The notes beneath the pieces were generated by a model that saw only the letters and a list, made by a program, of their open reading frames with translations, had not been told where the DNA came from and made no database searches. Positions 6,267 through 9,500 of a stretch of 9,500 nucleotides of DNA are shown here, in pieces. The DNA is from Planctomycetaceae bacterium (lineage in GTDB: Bacteria; Planctomycetota; Planctomycetia; Planctomycetales; Planctomycetaceae): assembly GCA_020426425.1 (NCBI GenBank), contig JAGQQB010000114.1, forward strand, positions 1 through 9,500, given 5' to 3'. Each line of letters opens with the position of its first letter. The stretch's first letter is position 1. The position numbers were made by a program, and so were the translations under genes.

Positions 6267-7273
6267 ACGTACCTGCCCCCATCGCGCCTCTGGTCGATCA
6301 GTTCGGTCGCGTCCACAACAATCTGCGGATCAGCGTGACTGATCGCTGCAACATTCGCTGCTTCTATTGCATGCCGGCGGACAAGGTCCAGTTCCTGCCA
6401 CGCAAGGATTTGCTCACGTTTGAAGAGATCTCCCGGTTCGTAGCAGTGATGGCCCCATTCGGCGTGAACAAGTTACGACTTACTGGCGGCGAGCCGCTGG
6501 TACGAAACGATCTACCGACCCTGGTCGCGATGCTGGTTGCGATCCCTGGCATTGAGGACATCAGCCTGACCACGAACGGTATCCTGCTGGCCGAACAGGC
6601 ACAGGCGCTGTACGACGCGGGACTGCGACGGCTCAACGTCAGTCTCGATGCGCTCGACCCTCAAAAGTTTCACGAGATTACGCGACGGGAAGGTTACGAA
6701 CAGGTGCTTGCCGGGATTGAAGCGGCCCGCAATGTCGGCTTTGATCCGATCAAGATCAACGCCGTTTCGATTCGCGGAATGACCGAGTCGGAGATCGTTC
6801 CATTCGGACACTTCGCTCGCGAAAGCGGTTGCGAAGTCCGCTTCATCGAATACATGCCGCTCGATGCCGACAACCGCTGGGAACGGGACAAGGTGCTGTT
6901 CGCCAGCGAGATTATCGACGTGCTGCGGCGTGAAATTGGCCCATTGAATCCCATGGGCACACAATCGCCCCATGCTCCAGCCACCGATTACGAGTTCGCC
7001 GATGGTCGCGGCAAGATCGGGGTGATTCCCTCGGTTAGTCAGCCGTTCTGCGACCAGTGCAATCGATTTCGGCTGACCGCCGATGGCAAGCTGCGCAACT
7101 GCCTGTTCAGTCTCGATGAGACCGACATCAAGCAACTGCTCCGCAGCGACGCTGGCGACAGTGTGATCGAGCAAACCGTCCGCGATTCCCTTGCCCAGAA
7201 GTGGGTGGGGCATCAGATCAATTCCGCCGACTTCGTACAACCTGGTCGCCCCATGCACTCGATCGGCGGCTGA
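6263..7273 (+). CDS. moaA: MoaA, GTP 3',8-cyclase (radical SAM, first step of molybdenum cofactor synthesis)
   Basis: This 336-residue radical SAM enzyme has DRCNIRCFYC at 27-36, whose Cys29, Cys33 and Cys36 bind the SAM cluster. It also has LTGGEP at 73-78 and the C-terminal cluster motif FCDQCNRFRLTADGKLRNC (Cys263, Cys266, Cys280). It ends in Gly-Gly, as active MoaA proteins do. With MoaC, it converts GTP via 3',8-cyclo-dihydro-GTP to cyclic pyranopterin monophosphate; no moaC lies in this window. I chose the ATG at 6263 because it overlaps the moaE stop as ATGA, has a purine-rich GGGGGA six bases upstream, and starts just before the conserved N-terminus. An in-frame ATG at 6197 would add 22 residues of moaE-encoded sequence and is unlikely. 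A G-rich repeat begins immediately after the stop. Confidence 0.97.
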   Translation: MNVPAPIAPLVDQFGRVHNNLRISVTDRCNIRCFYCMPADKVQFLPRKDLLTFEEISRFVAVMAPFGVNKLRLTGGEPLVRNDLPTLVAMLVAIPGIEDISLTTNGILLAEQAQALYDAGLRRLNVSLDALDPQKFHEITRREGYEQVLAGIEAARNVGFDPIKINAVSIRGMTESEIVPFGHFARESGCEVRFIEYMPLDADNRWERDKVLFASEIIDVLRREIGPLNPMGTQSPHAPATDYEFADGRGKIGVIPSVSQPFCDQCNRFRLTADGKLRNCLFSLDETDIKQLLRSDAGDSVIEQTVRDSLAQKWVGHQINSADFVQPGRPMHSIGG

Positions 7274-7322
7274 ACCAGGGGTCGGGGAGCAGGGGTCGGG
7301 GGTCAGACGGGGTTAGAGGTGA
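7274..7322. repeat. G-rich heptad repeat and potential G-quadruplex after moaA (left arm)
   Basis: Beginning directly after the moaA stop, seven 7-bp phased units run to 7322, with GTCGGGG at 7281 and again at 7295. CAGGGGTCGGGG occurs twice, at 7276-7287 and 7290-7301. The four G-runs at 7278-7281, 7284-7287, 7292-7295 and 7298-7302 are separated by 2, 4 and 2 bases, which fits the classic intramolecular G-quadruplex pattern. A fifth G-run lies at 7309-7312. The G-rich strand is the coding strand, so the structure could form in the moaA mRNA 3' end. The pattern is seen directly; folding and function are inferred. Confidence 0.7.
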
Positions 7323-7385
7323 GGGGCCAAGTGTCAGTCAAAAGGCGTCACTTGGCCGGTTGTCACTTGGCCGGTTAGAGGTGAG
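7311..7385. repeat. Nested repeats: 9-bp-stem hairpin, 15-bp tandem duplication, 13-bp flanking direct repeat
   Basis: GGCCAAGTG at 7325-7333 is the exact inverted complement of CACTTGGCC at 7349-7357 and again at 7364-7372, so one left arm can pair with either of two right arms. The two right arms belong to a perfect, directly adjacent duplication of GTCACTTGGCCGGTT (7347-7361 and 7362-7376). The whole is bracketed by a 13-bp direct repeat, GGTTAGAGGTGAG, at 7311-7323 and 7373-7385. No T-run follows the hairpin, so it is not a standard intrinsic terminator. The duplication looks like replication slippage. Confidence 0.75.
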
Positions 7386-7431
7386 AGATTGAGTCACGCG
7401 GGGCCAGCTTGCAAGTACGTGCGCAGCAATT

Positions 7432-7480
7432 CCCTGACCTCTGATCCCCGACCCCTGACACCCGACACCTGACCCCTTGT
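7432..7480. repeat. C-rich heptad repeat (right arm), inverted relative to the left arm
   Basis: Six consecutive 7-bp units close to CCCTGAC or ACCCGAC run from 7432 to 7473, with a partial unit to 7480. This is the reverse complement of the pattern after moaA. Positions 7440-7457 match 7290-7307 as an inverted repeat at 17 of 18 bases. C-runs at 7446, 7452, 7461 and 7473 could give a looser G-quadruplex on the minus strand. Between this arm and the nested repeats, 7386-7431 holds nothing I can identify. The array ends 31 bp before the next gene's ATG. Confidence 0.68.
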
Positions 7481-7511
7481 ACTTCAATGGTCAATTCGAT
7501 CAACTGACCGC

Positions 7512-8051
7512 ATGAACTTCGACGACTTTGATATGGAGCGGCAACTGCATGCGATCTGGGGACAGGTGCGGATCGCGCGCGGTGTGGACTATGGACTGTT
7601 CACGTTCGGCACCTCGGATTTGCCGTACTATCTTGTTGTCGCAGCGGAAAAGGCGGGCGAACCGGTCGATGTCAGTCGCGGAGAAGTGAAAGTCACCCGG
7701 CCCATGGTGATCACGCCGTATAACGCGCAGCCGGAGTTTCGCAACTTTTTTGAAGACGATGACGAAGCAGGCATGATCAGCTTCCTGCTCGCACGCAGTG
7801 CTGGTTTCTCGCATCTGCAACTCGAACGCCGCGAAGGGCCCGCAAAGCTGGTAAGCGACAGCGTTGAGGAGATTGTCGCAAAGCTGAATCGCGAACTTGA
7901 TGCGGACGACGAAGACCGCGTCGCGATTCTTACAGCGCCGCACGGACTCGGTCGATTCGCCGTCCTCAAGTACACGCTGGGACGAATCATGAAAAGCGCC
8001 CCGGACAACATCCAGGAGCTACGCGACCGAGGGTTCCTGCCGGGGGATTGA
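7512..8051 (+). CDS. Conserved-looking soluble protein of unknown function
   Basis: This 179-residue protein is acidic and appears soluble: no signal peptide, no membrane helix and no cysteine. It begins with an acidic segment (FDDFD at 3-7). It continues with alternating strands (YGLFTFG at 27-33, YYLVVAAE at 39-46), an acidic FFEDDDEAG at 79-87, and a helix-rich C-terminal half ending in LRDRGFLPGD. The ATG at 7512 has no SD; a second Met at residue 8 is an alternative start. Coding is supported by protein-like composition and absence of a better frame on either strand. It lies after the repeat-rich spacer, so it may not belong to the moa transcription unit, and it converges on pdxJ with 37 bp between stops. 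A short imperfect hairpin (AACCG/CGGTT, 8052-8072) lies in that gap but has no T-run. I do not recognise the family and assign no function. Confidence 0.75.
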   Translation: MNFDDFDMERQLHAIWGQVRIARGVDYGLFTFGTSDLPYYLVVAAEKAGEPVDVSRGEVKVTRPMVITPYNAQPEFRNFFEDDDEAGMISFLLARSAGFSHLQLERREGPAKLVSDSVEEIVAKLNRELDADDEDRVAILTAPHGLGRFAVLKYTLGRIMKSAPDNIQELRDRGFLPGD

Positions 8052-8088
8052 AACCGTGCCTATGATGCGGTTGCGTTGATGCCCACAA

Positions 8089-8820
8089 TCACACTGGCGA
8101 CGCATGCCGCACAATCAGTTCCTTCATCTCCCGCACCGCACGCTCCATACCAACGAGCACCGCACGGGCGATGATGGTGTGACCGATGTTCAGTTCGTGC
8201 AGGCCGCGAATCGCCGCAATCGGACCAACGTTGCGATACGTCAACCCATGGCCGACGTTCAGAATCAACCCCTGTCGCATCGCATGATTCCCTGCAGAGA
8301 CCAGTGCCTGCAGTTCCCGATCTCGTGTCACCGCATCGGGCGCATCGGCATAGCAGCCGGTATGCAGTTCAACCGCTTGCACACCAAGTTCATGCGACGC
8401 ATCGATCTGGTCGGCGTCAGGATCGATGAACAGACTCACTTGAATCCCCGCCGCCAGCAATCGGTCGACGCAGGCGCGGACCTTGTCGCGCTGACCGATC
8501 ACATCGAGGCCCCCTTCGGTCGTTACTTCCTCGCGCTTCTCGGGGACGAGCGTGCATTGCGGCGGGCCAATGGCGAGAGCGATGTCTGTAATCGACTTTT
8601 CGGCGGCCATCTCCAGGTTCAGTGGCACTTGAACCGTGTCGCGGAGCAGCTTCACATCGCGATCCTGAATATGTCGACGATCTTCGCGCAGATGGACGGT
8701 GATCAAATCTGCCCCACCCAGCTCGGCCAGCGCCGCCGCCCAGACAGGATCTGGCTCTATGGTTCGCCGCGCCTGTCGAATCGTGGCGACATGATCGATG
8801 TTCACTCCCAGAATAGCCAT
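8089..8820 (-). CDS. pdxJ: PdxJ, pyridoxine 5'-phosphate synthase
   Basis: This 243-residue TIM-barrel enzyme has the usual PdxJ length. It starts LGVNIDHVATIRQAR (4-18), a signature of the family. TVHLREDRRH at 41-50 holds His43, Arg45 and His50 of the active site. Glu70 ends the NLE strand, LVPEKREEVTTEGGLDV spans 91-107, NVGHGLTYRNV at 188-198 carries His191, and ELNIGHTIIARAV at 209-221 is the phosphate-binding end of the barrel. It condenses 1-deoxy-D-xylulose 5-phosphate with 3-amino-2-oxopropyl phosphate to give pyridoxine 5'-phosphate. This marks the DXP-dependent vitamin B6 route rather than the PdxS/PdxT route. The ATG at 8820 is preceded by an SD-like TGAGGA (8830-8835) with a 9-nt gap, and by a good promoter. 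It is divergent from mogA (193-bp spacer) and converges on the unknown gene at 7512. Confidence 0.97.
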   Translation of the reverse strand: MAILGVNIDHVATIRQARRTIEPDPVWAAALAELGGADLITVHLREDRRHIQDRDVKLLRDTVQVPLNLEMAAEKSITDIALAIGPPQCTLVPEKREEVTTEGGLDVIGQRDKVRACVDRLLAAGIQVSLFIDPDADQIDASHELGVQAVELHTGCYADAPDAVTRDRELQALVSAGNHAMRQGLILNVGHGLTYRNVGPIAAIRGLHELNIGHTIIARAVLVGMERAVREMKELIVRHASPV

Positions 8821-8860
8821 GACGCGGTATCCTCAGTTGAGCTGACAAGATGCTCGCGGA

Positions 8861-8890
8861 ATCTTACGTGGATGCGGACGCCATTGCCAA
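8861..8890 (-). promoter_or_regulatory. Predicted sigma70-type promoter of pdxJ
   Basis: On the minus strand, TTGGCA (8885-8890) and TAAGAT (8861-8866) are separated by 18 bp. These are close to the housekeeping consensus boxes TTGACA and TATAAT. Transcription would start around 8853-8855, giving a leader of about 35 nt that contains the SD-like TGAGGA at 8830-8835. This is the clearest promoter-like pair I could find in the window. Consensus match and position support it; planctomycete promoters may differ from the E. coli consensus. Confidence 0.5.
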
Positions 8891-9013
8891 GAACCGCAGC
8901 GCATCGGCAGCGCGAACGCTCGGGGGGCGGCAAACGTCGAGCGCTTGCAATTCCGACACTTCTCCCCAAGATGCGGTTCACTGCCCGAAGAAATGAACCT
9001 TGAGACGCCTTCC

Positions 9014-9500
9014 ATGACCAGCCACGCCTCCATTGCCCGAATTGGGATTGTCACGGTCTCCGACCGCGCCAGTCGCGGCGAGTACGAAGATCGGGGCGGA
9101 CCAGCGCTGCTCGACTACTTTCAACAGGTTCTGACGTCCCCCTGGGAACCGGTCCCGCGCGTGATCCCCGACGACCAATTGGTCGTGGAAGCGACGCTGC
9201 GTGAGCTGAGCGATCAAGAGGGCTGCTGCTTGATCGTCACTACTGGGGGAACCGGCCCCGCTTCACGTGACATCACTCCCGAGGCAACTGAGGCGGTCTG
9301 TGGAAAACTGCTGCCGGGATTTGGAGAGTTGATGCGTCAGGTGTCGTTGCAGCACGTCCCCACTGCGATCTTGTCGCGACAGACGGCGGGCATTTGCGGC
9401 GGAGCGCTCATCATCAACTTGCCAGGTCAGCCGAAGGCGATCAAGGAATGCCTCGACGCAGTGATGCCAGCGGTCCCGTACTGCATCGATCTCATCGATG
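9014..9500 (+). CDS. mogA: MogA-type molybdopterin adenylyltransferase (3' end beyond window)
   Basis: The frame is open for 162 codons to the edge. IARIGIVTVSDRASRGEYEDRGGPAL at the N-terminus, VIPDD at 50-54, the TTGGTGPASRDITPEA block at 76-91, LPGFGELMRQVS at 100-111 and LPGQPKAIKECL at 136-147 are MogA/MoaB-family signatures. Asp53 and Asp86 align with the functional aspartates known in MogA. The C-terminal PAVPYCIDLI points to MogA rather than the shorter MoaB-type proteins, and only a short tail should be missing. The enzyme adenylylates molybdopterin, preparing it for molybdate insertion by MoeA. The ATG at 9014 lacks a strong SD. It is divergent from pdxJ, and I could not place a promoter for it with confidence in the 193-bp spacer. 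Together with moaA, moaD and moaE about 2-4 kb upstream, it shows clustering of cofactor genes. Confidence 0.94.
   Translation, partial: MTSHASIARIGIVTVSDRASRGEYEDRGGPALLDYFQQVLTSPWEPVPRVIPDDQLVVEATLRELSDQEGCCLIVTTGGTGPASRDITPEATEAVCGKLLPGFGELMRQVSLQHVPTAILSRQTAGICGGALIINLPGQPKAIKECLDAVMPAVPYCIDLID

Noticed and set aside
6512..7258. Minus-strand open frame of 248 codons antisense to moaA
   Set aside because: It lies within a securely identified radical SAM gene and has no recognisable motif.
7274..7480. Possible CRISPR array in the repeat-rich spacer
   Set aside because: Repeats are 7, 13 or 15 bp, without regularly sized unique spacers and without cas genes nearby.
8052..8072. Short AACCG/CGGTT hairpin between the convergent gene at 7512 and pdxJ
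   Set aside because: The five-base-pair stem, 11-nt loop and lack of a T-run make it too weak to call a terminator.
8917..8943. CGCTCG/CGAGCG hairpin in the pdxJ-mogA spacer
   Set aside because: A 6-bp stem with a 15-nt loop is common at this GC content, and no linked regulatory feature was seen.
8104..9003. Plus-strand open frame of 299 codons antisense to pdxJ
   Set aside because: pdxJ on the minus strand is unmistakable; the plus frame is a shadow and runs through the divergent promoter spacer.

Overview
The window holds eight genes that are complete or nearly so, plus one partial gene at each edge. It looks like a stretch of ordinary chromosome from a moderately GC-rich bacterium. I infer a planctomycete: most starts lack a clear Shine-Dalgarno (SD) sequence, intergenic spacers carry degenerate heptanucleotide repeats, and several small proteins of unknown function sit between housekeeping genes. 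No rRNA or 16S-type marker is present, so this placement is tentative. I see no prophage, transposase, CRISPR array, tRNA or rRNA.

Layout. Positions 1-1062 (minus) are the N-terminal 354 residues of a secreted protein with a proline-rich linker; the gene runs off the left edge. A 406-bp spacer without a convincing gene follows. Next come two small divergent zinc-ribbon genes: a soluble one on the minus strand (1469-1801) and a two-helix membrane protein on the plus strand (1992-2456). After a short heptad-repeat spacer, the plus strand carries a 987-residue FAD/iron-sulfur dehydrogenase (2545-5508). It runs into three molybdenum-cofactor genes: moaD (5505-5750), moaE (5826-6266) and moaA (6263-7273). 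The dehydrogenase-moaD and moaE-moaA junctions are 4-bp ATGA overlaps, so these four genes probably form one transcription unit.

Downstream of moaA is a 238-bp spacer (7274-7511) with heptad repeats in opposite orientation at its two ends, a potential G-quadruplex, a 9-bp-stem hairpin and a perfect 15-bp tandem duplication. A small gene of unknown function follows (7512-8051). It converges on pdxJ (8089-8820, minus), the vitamin B6 ring-closing enzyme, which has the best-looking promoter in the window. Divergent from pdxJ, a mogA-type gene (9014 onward) runs off the right edge.

How the genes fit together. MoaA starts pterin synthesis from GTP (with MoaC, not seen here). The MoaD/MoaE synthase inserts the dithiolene sulfurs. 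MogA adenylylates molybdopterin before metal insertion. The window therefore covers three steps of one pathway, interrupted by pdxJ and an unknown gene. The link between the pathway and the dehydrogenase is positional only: that enzyme is predicted to use FAD and Fe-S clusters, not molybdenum.

I did not find a convincing new biological system. The most unusual material is the repeat-rich spacer after moaA, its smaller relative at 2501-2535, the membrane zinc-ribbon protein whose second ribbon appears split by a transmembrane hairpin, and the cysteine losses in the dehydrogenase's C-terminal CCG domains.
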